14,852 nt of DNA from an uncultured Lachnospiraceae bacterium (lineage in GTDB: Bacteria > Bacillota_A > Clostridia > Lachnospirales > Lachnospiraceae). Below are positions 14,737 to 14,852 of this stretch, in pieces. A program made the position numbers and the translations under genes. The stretch covers positions 1 to 14,852 of the forward strand of contig CAMWMM010000057.1 in NCBI GenBank assembly GCA_947175285.1. The letters run 5' to 3'. The notes beneath the pieces were generated by a model. It saw only the letters and a list, made by a program, of their open reading frames with translations, had not been told where the DNA came from and made no database searches. Every line of letters starts with the position of its first letter. Positions within the stretch are counted from its first letter, which is position 1.

Positions 14737-14852
14737 AATCGCATGATCCTTATCTTCTACGCCAAAGCTGACTACGCCCTGCCCACGGTTTACATAATAT
14801 CACCACATTGCAATTCCCTTCACTCCCCTGATTCCCGGCAGGAACCTGGCAA
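14737..14852 (-). other. Upstream coding sequence of the phosphorylase, interrupted by an in-frame TGA
   Basis: In the frame of the phosphorylase gene, the 21 codons before ATG 14736 read YYVNRGQGVVSFGVEDKDHA followed by Ile. They have no ATG, GTG or TTG and no ribosome binding site, but are protein-like and run smoothly into MEFYPAHQAF. Before them comes a TGA (14802-14800), and before that the frame is open again to the window edge, reading ARFLPGIRGVKGIAMW. Both sides look like continuous conserved domain sequence, so the true gene very probably starts beyond 14852 and carries a nonsense codon here. No SECIS-like hairpin is seen after the TGA. Confidence 0.65.

Noticed and set aside
14800..14802. 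Selenocysteine or genome-wide UGA recoding to explain the in-frame TGA
   Set aside because: No SECIS-like stem follows the TGA and phosphorylases of this type are not known selenoproteins. The other long genes in the window have no internal TGA, use TGG for tryptophan, and the kinase gene ends with TGA, so general recoding is not supported.
1..14852. CRISPR arrays, tRNA/rRNA genes, insertion sequences, phage or defence genes
   Set aside because: No regularly spaced repeats, no tRNA-like cloverleaf, no transposase or integrase motifs were seen; the window is fully explained by a carbohydrate-utilisation locus and one signalling gene.

Overview
The window looks like chromosomal DNA from a low-to-moderate GC, Gram-positive Clostridia-type anaerobe, most likely a Lachnospiraceae-like gut bacterium. 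The evidence is strong AGGAGG-type ribosome binding sites, lipoprotein solute-binding proteins, a YesM/YesN-type two-component pair, a CUT1 sugar transporter without its own ATPase, and a diguanylate cyclase carrying a LacI-like sugar-sensing domain. No name below species-independent family level can be supported from sequence alone.

Layout. One gene lies on the + strand at the left (199-2112): a cytoplasmic protein with a LacI-type ligand-binding domain, a middle domain and an intact GGDEF domain. It converges, with a 24-nt gap, on a long minus-strand carbohydrate locus. In transcription order (right to left) that locus is: a large clan GH-Q-like glycoside phosphorylase (11803 to beyond the right edge); a cytoplasmic GH30 glucosidase (10460-11788); a main solute-binding lipoprotein (8963-10351); permease 1 (7936-8856); permease 2 (7109-7936); a second, LplA-like solute-binding lipoprotein (5421-7016); a YesM-like histidine kinase (3598-5397); and a YesN-like AraC-type response regulator (2137-3579).

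How the genes probably work together. The transporter imports an oligosaccharide, probably a beta-glucan fragment. Neither enzyme shows a secretion signal in this window, so they would act in the cytosol by phosphorolysis (phosphorylase) and hydrolysis (GH30). The kinase and regulator sense the sugar outside the cell, possibly through the second binding protein, which is co-transcribed with them. Two internal promoters are proposed: one before the main binding protein (perfect -10 and no -35, so probably activator-dependent), and one before the second binding protein (TTGATT-17-TATATT inside a perfect 13-bp inverted repeat). A strong intercistronic stem-loop separates the main binding-protein gene from the permease genes.

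Most unusual points. The phosphorylase reading frame continues upstream of its first usable ATG with clearly protein-like, conserved-looking sequence to the window edge, but is interrupted by one in-frame TGA (14800-14802). This is a candidate nonsense mutation, sequence error or recoding event. The kinase and regulator genes are also in the same frame, separated only by a TGA and six sense codons. No RNA genes, CRISPR arrays, insertion sequences or phage genes were seen.
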